Positions 45,805 to 58,691 of a DNA stretch of 64,000 bases are shown here, piece by piece. The position numbers and the translations under genes were made by a program. How positions within the stretch are numbered: the first letter of the stretch is position 1; each line of letters begins with the position of its first letter. The stretch covers positions 186,001 through 250,000 of the forward strand of contig VDFB02321327.1 in NCBI GenBank assembly GCA_007258455.2. The letters run 5' to 3'. The notes under the pieces were generated by a model. The model did not search any database. It was not told where the DNA came from and was given only the letters and a program-made list of their open reading frames with translations. This stretch comes from Sequoia sempervirens. Lineage: Eukaryota > Streptophyta > Pinopsida > Cupressales > Cupressaceae.

Positions 45805-47030
45805 TGTAGGGAAAAACTATGGACTCCGAATGGGGTAAACTTTTATCTTCTAAATTATTGTTGGATTCAGTTAATATGATTTTTCCCTCAGTTATTCCTA
45901 TGTGTGTCAATATGGTAAATTTAAATTGATGAAAGGTATTGGGGCTATTTTCCTAAGGGCTGAAGACAATAAGTTGAAAAAATGTGAGATGCATTCTATG
46001 AGAAAATGAATATTCAATTTTTCACACTTACTAGAAATGATTCTAACTTTTACTCTTAAACAATTTATGATCTAATAGGAAGTGTTCTTTAAATCAAGTG
46101 ACATGATCACCATTAAGCACAAGACACTAATTAAATACTCTTAGTCTCAATTACATATAAAATTATTTCTAAAATTACAATGGTTTCAAATGATAATTTT
46201 TTGATGACATGAGCTATTAGCTAAGTGATAGGAGTTGTGGCATTGGTGACAAGACCTATGTAGAAAAGACTATATTTTATAGAAAACAAAATTGCAACCT
46301 GATTAGTTAACGAACATAAAGTAACATTTCATTCACATGGGATAATATGGTATTCAAATTTAAGACTAAGAGAAATTTCCATATAATTTGAATAAGTAAA
46401 TGCACACACATAAAAGTAACTTAATCAAAATACATATACTCACAAACAAATCAATTAAAATGTAAATTCAATTGGTTGACTAAAGAGGGGGACCTGCTTC
46501 CCTGTTAGTCGAATGAGAGAATTAATCATAGGTTCACATGAGCTTTCAGAATAATTTCTTCTTTTGATTAGAATGATAATAACAATAGTAGTAATAATAG
46601 ATGTCCTTCATATGAAAGAACATATATAGCCTCATTCATAAAAAACCAACTATTATGAAGGCCCAAATACAGTCAAAATAACTTGATTAAGAAAAGGATG
46701 AAGTGGTCTATGGTCATCCTTTTCTGAAAACGGTTTTAAACAAAATTACATAAAATACATAAACACTATAAGCTTTATAACAACTCCTCATAACTGATCC
46801 TTGTCCTCTTCTTGGTGGTTACCATCTGCATACTCGAGATCACTAGAATTCTATATTACACACAAAACCATCAGCATTAGCATTAAATAATCGACAATTC
46901 TCAAAGATATACATCCCTTAATTATATCAATTTATACAATCTTATCAATTTATCATGGAAACTTTAGGGAAACTTATGAGAATATAGGCTGAAATTACAT
47001 AAAAAAACATGACACATATGTAACCCAACA
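45805..47030 (-). repeat. OTA gypsy 5' LTR, tentative right end
   Basis: The left end TGTAGGG is set by the primer site. The right end is a guess at ACCCAACA, where copia-3 gag sequence stops matching. There is no second LTR to compare. Confidence 0.4.
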
Positions 47031-47270
47031 AATTTCACTAATTCAGTATGTGAAAGACTACTCAAAATAACAAACCTTGCCTTGCCATCTATTTCATAGG
47101 CCTTGATTTCATCACTTGTGCTCAGTCCATTTGTGGGTATTTTATATACAATCTTCATTACCTTAGTGACATCAAATCCAAGGTAAATCAAATAGCCTTC
47201 CATCTTCACTTTCTAGAATGCATAGTCTATTCCTTCAAACATAGGGATCTCCTTCTTACTTTCCATCCCA
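47031..47270 (-). pseudogene. copia-3 gag N-terminus
   Basis: Minus-strand M-E-S-K-K-E-I-P-M-F-E-G-I-D-Y-A-F-stop-K-V-K-M-E-G-Y-L is a copia gag start (DUF4219/UBN2 type) with W mutated to stop. It reads on to L-S-H-T-E-L-V-K-F and then loses similarity near 47030. Confidence 0.75.
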
Positions 47271-47310
47271 AATCTACCTCAAGCAGTTAAGCTTTTATTC
47301 AAATAGCCTT

Positions 47311-47322
47311 TCTATGATACCA
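47311..47322 (-). promoter_or_regulatory. copia-3 primer binding site
   Basis: Minus-strand TGGTATCATAGA, a decayed tRNA-iMet site, two bases before the LTR. Confidence 0.75.
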
Positions 47323-47324
47323 AT

Positions 47325-48859
47325 TATTGAATGAAAAAGATAATTGAGAGGAGGGGGGTGAATCAATTGTATCAAATTAAAACATCAAAACCCTCAACAA
47401 TAATCAGATCCACATGCATTCATTAAACCCTTAATATGTTATTATATTTGAACATTGAAAGAAGATAAAAAAAATTAAAACAACCAACACCATACACAAG
47501 AGAATAATATATTTATGTGGAAAACCCTAACCATGGTAAGGATTAGCTCATAATATAAGTAATTGCAAAATTGGTATAAGGAGGCTCACTTCCAAAATAG
47601 GACACACTTTCCAGAAATGCTCACAACCTAGGCTCACTACCAAAATAGAAAGAAGAAAGAAGATATAATGTTACATTGAGAACATGATCTCAATGCAACT
47701 GAGACTCCACCACAATATCTTCAACAAAACTTGTAGTCTTCAAGAGATCAAGATACCTCATCTCTTTGCATTCAACAATCTTGCATTATATCTTGCACTA
47801 TATTTTAGACTTCTGCACTTAATTTTACATCACAACACTCAAATCTATTCCACACTCCATCTTTCATTAATTCACCTTGCATTTTTATCATCCATAACTT
47901 GAAAAACATCTTCAAGTCGGCTACACTCACCTTACACTTTACAAATTCAAAATAGGTCGACACTAAGCATTCCCATAGTGGATAGGATTAAATGTTGACC
48001 AATGCAAAACTTAACTAGGACCCAAATTAACTCTCACACACCACACTACAATTTAATTAATGCTTAAACATCTTTGAATGTAGTGTAAACACCAAGTTGG
48101 TCATTACTCATGCAAACACCTTTAAAATTTGAATTACATGCTTCCTCAAATCCAAATATGACTTGTGAACCACACACCATGCTTCATCACTATCTAGAAT
48201 ATTCTTGTACCATCCTAAAATCCATCAAAATCCTTTGCAACAATTTTCACCTCCAAAATGTACACAACTTCTACATTCTGACTACACTGCCAAACACTGC
48301 AATTCTAAAATCCATCTTCTAGAGCACCAAACCACAAATAATCTTGACAAAGGAAAGAGATAAAAACCATCAAAATACCTTGAGAATCATATGATCTGAA
48401 GAGCAATTGTGGAGAAATGTGGAGAAAAAATTTCTCTTAGAAACCTCTGTAAGAAACACTGACACATTGGTTCACACATTGGTGAACATAACTTCCTCTA
48501 ACCATCAATCCAGAAGAAAAAATTTTGGATATAGAAACTTTGAAAACCTCTATCCAACATATCCAAAACACACAGGAAAATATTCAACCTTGAAGAAATG
48601 CAAAACAAAACCAGAACACCTCTACAAACCAAAAAACCTTATTTTATCAATTTTCTCAGTATCCTTGACATCTTTATCACTACCACAATCATGAACAAAA
48701 GCTTATCAAGGTAACACCAGAGATTGACACCAATAACTTAACTGATGATAACATAATGCAACTAATCATAGAAATAACCTCCCTTAACCACTGCACAACT
48801 ATCACCAATGACAACACAATATTGTTGACATCAATAGCAACACCTTCATGCTTGCAACA
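47325..48859 (-). repeat. copia-3 5' LTR
   Basis: Starts TATTGAATG (family TGTTGG) and ends TTGCAACA. The G-run before GTGAATCA, the GTGGAAAACCCT phrase and TGTTGACATCAAT near the end mark it as the copia family of this window. At 1535 bp it is longer than the others. No matching 3' LTR is in the window. Confidence 0.7.
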
Positions 48860-50695
48860 AGGATGTGGTACTAAAGGTTTGATTCCTTTATGCTAATTTT
48901 AGGATTTTTAAGATCCAAAGATCATTTCATCTATTATATTTGAATAGTAATAATATATTTATTATTACATATATATTAATGATATATTTTTTGGTAATAG
49001 TAAGGATGTGATTTGTGATATCAAGTCTCAACATTTAATATATTTGTAAATTAAGGAATAAAGTATACTAGATATATTTTGGGTATGAAGCTCATAATAA
49101 GTAGAGAAAACATCAATCTTTTGTAAGGATACATAAATTATTTAAACTTATTGTTGGAGTACTTTTTTTAGACAAAAGGCATAAAGCCTATATGTTATAT
49201 TAATAAGAGGAAATAGTTACATAGAAGCCAAAAAATAATAGATTTTAAAACTAGTTGGAAGTTTACATATATTTCTTTTACTTCACCCCAACAGCCATCC
49301 AAAAAGCTTACATCAAGAATAAAAAAATTTCAGACCTTAGAAGGCATAATAGATGATTGAGAAAGTAAAATATTGGAGATTCCAAACTACTGAGTTGTAG
49401 GTTTTAGCCCTCCTTGCGAGAGTATTGAGCTGAATTTTCCCCTAGTTCCTCCTAAACAATAGCAAATACTAGATTACCTAGAGTGGCCTATGACTGCACT
49501 ATAGTATTAATGTCTAGCAAGTGCTAAGGATTTCTATTTTCCCTAGGAGGTGACAATAGAAGCCTCAGCTGAAGGCCTTGTGGACACTCATGCAATACCA
49601 GGATCGACACTACATTATACGTATTCTTAAAGTTATTAACTGCTTCCCCTCCAATCTCAAAGTGGTACCTATTGAGAGGTCTATATAGGTAGCTTGATGA
49701 ATCAATCTAGAAAACATTTTTATTGCCTCATAAATTTCAACATACCTTTGCAAAGAATTGGAGTTATTCAACATGATAAATTGTAAAGAATTGTGTGTTC
49801 CTATCTTGATAGAAACCAAATTATTTGTATAACAATGTATGAATTAACCTAGTGAGATGGAGATATGGCTAGAGAACCTTGTGGTATTATCAATGAGAAT
49901 TTTATATATAATATGGTCAATAATATATCACGTATTTCCTAAATAATTAAATTCATTAACTATTTCATCACTAATCCTAGATGAGTTCATTGTGATGTAG
50001 TTAAGTTCAATCTTCATGAGGTACCTTTGAGCAGTCTATTTTTTTATCATATTTATTTTAAAATAAACACTTAATAGATATTGATTGACTTGTGGACTCA
50101 AATGAGGAAAGTGATATTGATAGTAGGGATCCAACAACAATTATATTTTTACTTTATTTGGTGGTGATATCAATTATATGAGAAAGTGATAGTTATGGTA
50201 TTTTTTCTACTATAGAGGCCAAGTAATTGATAACTACTCATGCTTATAATAAATCCTTGTAGATTGATATATTGTGTGAATATATGGTGCTGAGTTAGGG
50301 AGATATTGTGATTTTGTGTCATACATAGAGTGCCATATGGTCAAAAAAATTGTGAAATGATAGAGGATAGATGATGAGAGGGTGATGTTGAATAAATTTG
50401 ACTCTTTATAGGATATTATAGATGCATTGATGAGTCCAATGAGCATATAAAATTTTAGATGTTATGAATGAATTGGATTCTCAACCTATATAAATTAGTT
50501 AAGATTTTTTGTATTATTTTTCTTTTGTAAAGAATTCAAAAAGTGGAAGAATCTTAAAAAAAATGTGTCTCAATCTTGCATCCTAATTTTTAGAATACAA
50601 AAGTATAACTTTTAGGACATATATTTTTCCTTGAAAATATTTTTGGATAATCTAGCATCTTTCTCTACATGCTTATGGACCTCTTCATATTTTTT
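48860..50695. other. AT-rich stretch without a recognised gene
   Basis: 1.8 kb between copia-3 and copia-2. A minus-strand frame at 49819-49610 (69 codons) and the less AT-rich sequence down to about 49380 look like worn coding DNA but match nothing I know. It continues beyond copia-2 at 58556. Confidence 0.5.
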
Positions 50696-51976
50696 TGTTG
50701 GAAAAACAAGGATAGACAACTGAGAGGGGGGGGGGGGTCAATCAGTTGTCACAAAATATTTAAACTTTTCAAACTTAACTTTACTTAATCTTAGATCTGG
50801 TGAATTAACAATAAACCATAGACAATCAGCACATCAAAAACACATAGAACACCAAGATTTTTACGTGGAAACCCTATTAGGGTAAAAACCATGATGGATG
50901 TCAGTCCACAATATTATACCCTGTTAAAATTATAATGAAGAATAATGGTAATGCACATGCATTCAGGCACATTGCCTAGAGCTCACTACTCAAATATAAG
51001 AGGGCTCACTACCCAAAGAAAACACACTATCTTATAGCAATTCAAATTAGATCCGTAGGGTATGAACTGAGAAAATAGCTTCTACAAAAGCCTGCTTACA
51101 ATTTTGGCTAAGCACAGAAACACTCCTTCACATTTCGCTCAAACTTCTTCACACTCTGCTCTGCAATCAAATGATTAGATCACTATTCACACACTTGCTC
51201 TTCCTTTGGAACTTCTTTACTTCTATGAACACTTCACTTTGCTCAAAAAATCACTCTTATATATCCACAACATGGATTTACATCAACAACTTCGTCGACT
51301 AAAATAAAGTATGAAATATAAAACATATACACAATGTCGGCCCAAATTTACAAGTAAATTTTCAATGCGAATCGAACACCGTCTGCCATAATATAATGAA
51401 GACTTAAAAAAATATCCTTGAGTGCAAAAAAAAATCAAATTTTAATCTCCAAGGATCCACAACATGCTACAACCACCATCTCGGCCAAGAACATAAAAAA
51501 CCGAACACACAAGAGAAAAATCACTGACCACGAGCACACCAATCAACACGGGTTTGAAAAAAAGATAGAGAATGATCTAGAAAAATCCACAAGCACCAAG
51601 AATCATCAGGGAAGCGTCCACAACAACTAAAATTACTAGAATCACATCAAATTCAATTAGGAGCACTAACTAAAGCCACATAAAAACTGTCAAAACACAA
51701 CTCTTCATAACATGATTAAATCTTCACGTGGACCTCTAAAAATTTTGGTGGATAAACTAGATACACTCAACAATAAAAACTTTAGTACACACAAATTGAT
51801 CATCAATGTACTGATCAAGACACCTTCATGACCTTCACTATTCCACTGTAACCTATAACTCTTTCTTTAACAATTTTCTCAATACCCTCGACATATACAA
51901 CCTACAATACATCAATGCTAATAGTGTTGACATCAATGACAACCACATATCAGAAACACAACCAAAGCATCCAACA
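50696..51976 (-). repeat. copia-2 3' LTR (left)
   Basis: Starts TGTTGGAAAAAC and ends GCATCCAACA on the plus strand. Confidence 0.95.
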
Positions 51977-51990
51977 ATCTCCACCTTTGG
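51977..51990 (-). promoter_or_regulatory. copia-2 polypurine tract
   Basis: Minus-strand CCAAAGGTGGAGAT next to the 3' LTR. Confidence 0.75.
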
Positions 51991-52320
51991 CATTTATGGC
52001 AACACATGATGTGAAAAAACACCATCAATGCAACTCTCAATTAGCACTTACTCCCCCTTAGATTTTGACTCTTCTCCTCAACTTGTTCTACATGATCTTC
52101 TCCCCACAAGGCTCTTCTTGATAGATAATTCACAATTCTTCACATGAATCTTCTCCCCCTTTAAAATCAATGGAAAAGATAAGAATTATCTTTCCACATA
52201 CAAGCTCTGAACCACATATCTGCACATCTGACTACTCCTCCTAAGTAGTAGCCACATAAACATCAATTTGGATCATAATATAGCTATGAAACACATGGAT
52301 TGATGCAAGTAAATGCATCT

Positions 52321-53988
52321 CTATTTCATATCAGGAGGGGAAATCACCCCTAGCATCCCTCTGAGATACTCAAAATTATCCTTTGGCAATGGCTTGGTGA
52401 AAATGTCTACAATATGTTCTTTGGTAGGCACATACTCCAGTCTGACTTCTTTCTCACTCACTTTCTCCCTCAAGAAGTGAAACTTGATTGATATATGCTT
52501 GGTCTTAGAGTGTAGCACCAGATTCTTCGATATGTTTATTGCACTTGAGTTGTCACAGTATATGGAAATAGGCTCATCATATACTACTCTGATATCTTTT
52601 AGCATCTATTTCATCCACAACACTTGAGTACAATTATTTGCAACAGTAATATACTCTGCCTTAGCAATAGATAGGGATATGGAATTCTGCTTTTTACTCA
52701 ACCAAGACACTAGCTTCTTCCCTAGGAAGAAGGCACCACCACTTGTGCTTTTCCTATCATCGACATCTCCTACCCAATCCACATCAGTATAGGCACTCAA
52801 GGTAAGATCATCATATTTAGGATACCAAAGCCCAAAATCCATTGTTCCTTTCAGGTATCTGAAAATTATCTTTACAAAAATCACATGAGATTCTTTCAGA
52901 TCAGCTTGATATCTAGCAACCATACACACAACATTCATGATGTCTGGTTTGGTCTGAGTTAAGTAGAGAAATCCTTCAATCATTAACCTATATCTTGTTT
53001 TATTTTCCATAAGATAATCATCATTATGTGTTAACTTGCATCTAGTTACCATGGGTGTACCAACAGGCTTTGAGTCTTCCATGCCAAACTTCTTTAGCAA
53101 CTCTCTCACATATTTGGACTGAGATATCAAAATCCCATTGTCTAACTTAGTGACTTGCAATCCTAGAAATAACTTCATCTCTCCAATCATACTCATTTCA
53201 AATTCACTTTTCATTTCACCAGCAAACTTCATACATGGATCATCATCTCCTCCAAAAATAATGTCATCAACAAAGACTTCAATAATCAACTCTTTATCAT
53301 GATCCAACTTAAAATACAAGTTTCTATCAGTAATACCTTTATTGAATCCAATTTTTAGTAAGTATTTATCCATTCTAGCATACCAAGCTTTGGGGGCTTG
53401 CTTGAGTCCATACAGAGCTTTCTTCAATCAGAAAACCATGTCTTTCTTATCAGTCAGTTGAAATCCACCCGACTATTCAACATATACCTCTTCTTCTAAC
53501 TCACCATTCAGAAAGGCTGACTTCACATCCATTTGATAGACTTTGTAGTTCTTATATGCAGCATAAGCAAGAAATAATCTTATAGCTTCAATTCTAGCAG
53601 CAAGTGCAAAGGTTTCTTCAAAATCAATACCCTCCATTTGTGAATACCCTTTACATACCAGCCTTGCTTTATTCTGAACCACTTCACCTTGTTCATTCAA
53701 CTTATTTCAAAAGACCCATTTAGTACCAATCACATTTTTATCTTTAGGTATGGGAACAAGAATCCATGTATCATTCTTTTCAATCTGCATCAATTCTTCC
53801 TTCATAGCTTCCATCCAATGTTCATCATTACAAGCTTCATTGACATTGTTAGGCTTAGTCTTGGAAATCAGACAATATTCTTCTACAATCCTTCTTCTAG
53901 TCTGCACACCTTTATTCTTATCTCCTATAATTTGATTTTCAAAATGATTCAGCTTTACATACCTCAGAATCTTAGGATTCTCTCGCAC
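52321..53988 (-). pseudogene. copia-2 reverse transcriptase and RNase H
   Basis: Pieces 53988-53707, 53700-53473, 53427-52606 and 52605-52321 form one domain set: [56 protein letters not shown], then RNase H with C-D-N-S-S-A-I-N and F-T-K-P-L-P. Single stops or shifts separate the pieces. Confidence 0.9.
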
Positions 53989-54067
53989 TTTTGGTTCTTT
54001 TATTCTTTCTTTTGCACTTCCACTTGTCTCTCACTCCTGACTTTCTTGATTTACCAGAACAATATGA

Positions 54068-54834
54068 GGGTATGTGCAGGATCATGATGGGCCAAAAAGT
54101 GGCGATATGATGGGTATGTGTAGGGTATGCGGCTGATGAATTTTTTTCACCCAGAATTGATGAAATGAAAAGGGTTTTTAAAGGAGATTCTCATATTTCC
54201 ACCAATATAAATTATGCTTTACTTTGAATTTAATAAATAATTATTATTCATTTTCTATTTGAATTACAACTAAAGTCTTAATTGATAGGCTGATTGAAAA
54301 ACATCTATAGCTTTCAAACGTATCACATTTTTTGAATTTGAAACATGCATCACATTCTATGCTTCACATACTATAGGATTAAAAAAATAAAAACTGAATT
54401 TCATGAAGTTTTGACCAAGTTAAGGTGGTCAAACATACGAGTTTTTATATTTTTGAAAAGTTGTAATAAAAAATATGCATCACATTAAGACATGAGTCCT
54501 CTACTTATATCTAAAATCTTAATCTTATAAAACAATATTATCATTTTATTCTAGTTAGGGTGGTCAGACAAACACCTACTTCTTATTTTTTCCCTAAAAT
54601 TTAAGTGCTACTGCATTGAAATTTCAAATTTTCACCAAATAGATTTAAAAATAAAATAAAAAATCTAGTAGTTTAGAAACTGCATTCAATTTTCTACAAA
54701 TTCTATTCTTACATATTTTTGAAAGAATATAGATAACTTATTCAAATTTTTACGTCAAGTTGCCTAACTCTAATTTTTCTGATTTTTTTGCCACTTAAGG
54801 GCCTATTTTTTCCATGATGATCCTGCACCTACCC
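54068..54834. mobile_element. Non-autonomous TIR element (MITE-like) in copia-2
   Basis: 767 bp of AT-rich DNA with terminal inverted repeats GGGTATGTGCAGGATCATG / GGGTAGGTGCAGGATCATC (two mismatches in the first 19). ATGA is present on both sides (54064-54067 and 54835-54838), and copia-1 at about 10000-10030 shows the uninterrupted form. There is no coding capacity. The superfamily is not clear: a 4-bp duplication fits few plant DNA transposons. Confidence 0.8.
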
Positions 54835-54846
54835 ATGAACTTGATT

Positions 54847-55640
54847 CTATGTCTGAGCATTCTTCCCTTTGTCTGTACTATCTTGTTGGTCATCTGAATC
54901 ATATCCATAGTATCTGGATGACCTAGGAGAGTCCTCATCAACTCTGACATTTGCACTTTCAACCATTTTTCTCAATCTTCTATTATAGCATCGGTAAACC
55001 TTGCTTTTAGTAGAGTAACCTAGAAAAATTCCTTCATCGCTCCTTGCATCAAACTTTCCTATGCCCTCATCTCTCTTAATATAACACTTGCTTCCAAAGA
55101 TCTTGAAATATTTAACAATAGGCTTATAACCAAACCATAGCTCAAAAGGAGTCTTATCGGAAATATCATTAACATTTACCCAATTTAGAGTGTACACAGC
55201 AGTGTTTACAACTTCTCTCCAATAGATGTGAGGAAAATTTCCTTCTATCATCATTGTTCTAGCAACATCTAGAATTGTTTTGTTCTTTCTCTCTACAACT
55301 CCATTCTGTTGAGGGGTTCGGGGAGCTGATAACTGTCTTTTGATTCCATGCTCTTCACAAAAAGAATTGAACTCCCGAGAAGTGAACTCACCACCTCTGT
55401 CTGACCTTAGGAATTTTATTTTTCAGACCTGTCTCATTCTCTGCAATAGATTTGAAACTTTTGAACTTCTCTAATGCTTCACATTTTTCTCTTAAGAAAG
55501 CAACCCATATCATCCTAGAGTAATCATCAATAAGCAGCATAAAGTATCTTTCTCCTTGTAGACTTATGATTCTGGAGCGATCACACAGATCAAAATGCAC
55601 CAGCTCTAGTATTCCATTAGAATGATGTTTGCTCTGAAAA
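54847..55640 (-). pseudogene. copia-2 integrase
   Basis: 55600-55388 gives L-V-H-F-D-L-C and D-D-Y-S-R-M-I-W; the catalytic N-G-V-V-E-R-K-N (Glu kept) is at about 55280-55305; 55254-54847 gives I-Y-W-R-E-V-V, T-P-F-E-L-W and G-Y-S-T-K-S-K. A frame change near 55400 breaks it. Confidence 0.9.
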
Positions 55641-56224
55641 GAAACTCTAGTTTTCTTTCCTATCTAACATTCCTTGCATATTGTGTTAGTAGGATTCACT
55701 AGCTTAGGTAGATCTCTTACTGCTTGAGTGGAGCTTACCTTGAAAATGTTATCAAAATTTACATGACATAGCCTCCTATGTCATAAATAGCTTTCATCTA
55801 CTTGAGCAATTAAACAACATACATTAGCAGCACTCAGGTGAAAAATATTACCTCTTTTCTTTGTACCTGAAGCAATCATATTTTTAGATCTTCCAAGTAT
55901 CCTACATCTTCCATCTTTGAACTGAAGATCATAACCATTTTCCACCATCTATCCAACACTCAACAGGTTATGCTTCAAGCCTTCAACATAAAGGACATCA
56001 TCAGTGTTATTTTTACCACCAAGAAAAATAGTTCCTCTTCCATGAATCACACCAACATTGTTATCTCTGAATCTTACAACCCCACTGTCATATTTCTCTA
56101 GACTTACAAATTTTCTTTTGTCACCAGTCATATGATGTGAGCATCTGTTATCAATAACCCACTCATCCTTTTCTTCAATTCGGGCTGCAAGTGCTTTCTC
56201 AAATTTAGCAGATTCAGTAGCCAC
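55641..56224 (-). pseudogene. copia-2 protease and GAG-pre-integrase
   Basis: 56224-55949 reads E-W-V-I-D-N-R-C-S-H-H-M; the active site D-S-G is changed to D-N-R, so it is dead. Then G-R-G and D-D-V-L-Y-V-E-G-L-K-H-N-L-L-S-V-G, and after stops the zinc-binding segment near 55720-55800. Confidence 0.85.
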
Positions 56225-57219
56225 TGGACCATTTTCCTTGATAGAATTGAAAACCCATTCATATTTTCTTTATTAGATTCTTCATCAGTCACACCTTCTT
56301 CAACATAATATCATTTCTTTTGAAATCTAGGTTTGTTAGGCTTAGACCTAGGAACTCTTTTAGGACACCTTGAAGCAAAATGACCTATTTTACTGCAAGA
56401 GAAACATTTAATAGGAAACTTTCCTTTATACTTACCTTGTCATTTTCCTTCTTTCTTTACAATCAGTGCTTCCAACTCTTCTACCTCTCTTTCTTCATCT
56501 TCAAGTTGTTTCATCTCTTCCTCATACTGGAATGTCTTTCTAGAAATCTCTCTTGGATCATATCTTTGCTTGTTTCTTTCGGATATAGAGGCCTTAAATG
56601 TAGATTCAAGTTTGGGGGTAGAATCACCAAATTCACTCAACTCAAAGGCAACAAGTTTACCAATCAGCATATCTCTTGTCACATTTATCATTGTTCTGAG
56701 CTCTTCAATAGCATGATCCTTTGATTTGTAAGAGGGAGGAAATGATTTGAGCACTTTAGCTACAATTTCTTGTTCATCCAAGGTACAATCAACACATCTA
56801 ATACCCATCGCAAGTTCATTTACTCTTTTCATAAAAGAAGAAATATTTTCATCTTCACCCATCTTCTAATTTTCATACTTTCCTTTCAAACTCTATAGCT
56901 TAGCGACCTTCACAAGTGCATCTCCTTCATACAAAGTCTCTAACTTCTTCCAAATCTCATTAGTTGTCTTCAGATCCATCACATTTTTCATTTATGAATC
57001 CATTAGAGAACTTAACAAAGCTTCAATAGCCCTGATGTTAATCTCAACCTCTTTAATCTCATCAGTAGTGGAAGGACAATTCTAAGGAATAACATATATG
57101 TTCTTTGTAATCTTCCAAAAGGGTTCACCAATACACCTCAAATGACATTCCATTCTGGATTTCCACAGAGAGTAGTTTGTTCCATCAAATCTAGGGTTTT
57201 CCTTCTTGTATGATTCCAT
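56225..57219 (-). pseudogene. copia-2 gag
   Basis: ATG 57219 reads M-E-S-Y-K-K-E-N-P-R-F-D-G-T-N-Y-S-L-W-K, a copia gag start. The UBN2 core continues (W-K-K-L-E-T-L-Y-E-G-D-A) with stops, and 56862-56440 is open. The zinc knuckle near 56375-56415 reads C-F-S-C-S-K-I-G-H-F-A-S-R-C, intact here although not in copia-1. Confidence 0.85.
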
Positions 57220-57260
57220 CTCATATCACCTCAAGCTTTTAAACTTCTTCAGAGGAACCT

Positions 57261-57272
57261 GCTCTGATACCA
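57261..57272 (-). promoter_or_regulatory. copia-2 primer binding site, exact tRNA-iMet match
   Basis: Minus-strand TGGTATCAGAGC, the exact initiator-Met complement, two bases from the LTR. Confidence 0.9.
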
Positions 57273-57274
57273 AT

Positions 57275-58550
57275 TGTTGGAAAAACAAGGAAAAATAACT
57301 GAGAGGGGGGTGAATCAGTTGTCACATAATATTTAAACTTTTCAAACTTAACTTTACTTAATCTTAGATCTAATGAATTAACAATAAACCACAGACAATC
57401 AGCACATCAGAAACACAGAGAACACCAAGATTTTTACATGGAAACCCTGTTAGGGGAAAAACCATGGTGGATGTTAGTCCACAATATTATACCCTATTAA
57501 AAGTATAATGAAGAATAATGGGAATGCACATGCATTTAGGCACACTGTCTAGAGCTCACTGCTCAAATACAAGAGGGCTCACTGTCCAAAGAAGACACAT
57601 TGTCTTATAGCAATTCAAATTAGATCTGTAGGGTATGAACTAAGAAAATAGCTTCTACAAAAGCCTGATTACAATTTTGGTTAAGCACAGAAGCACTCCT
57701 TCACACTTCGCTCAAAATTCTTAACACTTTATTCTATAATTGAATGATTAGATCACTATTCACACACTCGCTCTTCCTCTGGAACTTCTTTCCTTCTATA
57801 CACACTTCACTTTTCTCAAAAAATCACTCTTATATATTCGCAACATGTATTTGCATCAACAAATTTTTTGGCCAAAATAAAATATGAAATATAAAATATA
57901 TACACAATGTCAGCCCAAATTTACAAGTAAATTTTTAATGTGAATCAAGCACCGTCAGCCACAATATAATGAAGACTTAAAACAATATCCTCGAGTGTGC
58001 CAAAAATTCAAATTTTAATCTCCAAGGATCCACAACACGCTACAACCACCATGCTAGCCAAGAACATAAAAACCTGAACACACAAGAGAAAATTCATTGA
58101 CCACGAGCACATCGATCGACACAGATGTGCAACAAAGATAGAGCATGATCTAGAAACATCCAAAAGAACCAATAATCATCAGAGAAGCATCCACAGTAAC
58201 TGAAATTTCTAGAATCACATCAACTTCAATTAGGAGCACTAACTGAAGCCACATAAAAATTGTTAGAACACAACTATTCATAACACGTTTAAATCATCAT
58301 GCAAACCTCTAAAACTTTTGGTGGATAAACTAGATACAATTAACAATAAACCCTTTAGTCCACAATGATTGATCATCAATGTACTGAGCAAGACACCTTC
58401 ATGACCTTCACTGTTCCACTGTCAACCTGCAACTCTTTCTTTAACAATTTTCCCAACATCCTCGACATATACAACCTACAATACATCAATGCTAATAGTG
58501 TTGACATCAATGACAACCACATTTCAGCAACACAACCATAGCATCCAACA
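57275..58550 (-). repeat. copia-2 5' LTR (right)
   Basis: 1276 bp. On the minus strand TATATAAG (57828-57836) is a candidate TATA box. It has many substitutions relative to the left LTR, so the insertion is not recent. Confidence 0.95.
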
Positions 58551-58555
58551 TTTTT

Positions 58556-58691
58556 ATCATTAAAAATAAAGGAAGATCAAGCTACTTCTTAAATAAAAAT
58601 TTATGGTCTCTAGAAGTTGAGCCACACACATTGGAATTTGAAGAACATCTATGAGTTGTAAGAGGGATTTATACTTGTTGACCAAGTGTAG
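58556..58691. other. Sequence between copia-2 and G1-B LTR
   Basis: Continues the AT-rich stretch left of 50696 once copia-2 is removed. Nothing recognised. Confidence 0.5.

Larger units (their letters stand above)
40829..47030 (-). mobile_element. Decayed Athila/OTA-like Ty3/gypsy element, minus strand, truncated at gap
   Basis: From right to left on the minus strand: a tentative 5' LTR (45805 to about 47030), a primer site, gag, protease, RT, RNase H and the integrase N-terminus, then the N gap. The integrase core and 3' LTR are missing. The protease D-L-G-T-A form, RT style and primer site point to the OTA branch. All frames are broken. Confidence 0.8.
50696..58550 (-). mobile_element. 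copia-2: full-length SIRE-like Ty1/copia element
   Basis: LTRs 50696-51976 (1281 bp) and 57275-58550 (1276 bp), each with perfect inverted ends TGTTGGA...TCCAACA. TTTTT flanks both sides (50691-50695 and 58551-58555), low in complexity but fitting. It has an exact tRNA-iMet primer site, a polypurine tract, gag, protease, integrase, RT and RNase H in copia order. A 767-bp TIR element lies between integrase and RT. There are stops in every domain. Confidence 0.95.

Noticed and set aside
54068..54834. Helitron
   Set aside because: Clear terminal inverted repeats and a flanking duplication are not Helitron traits.
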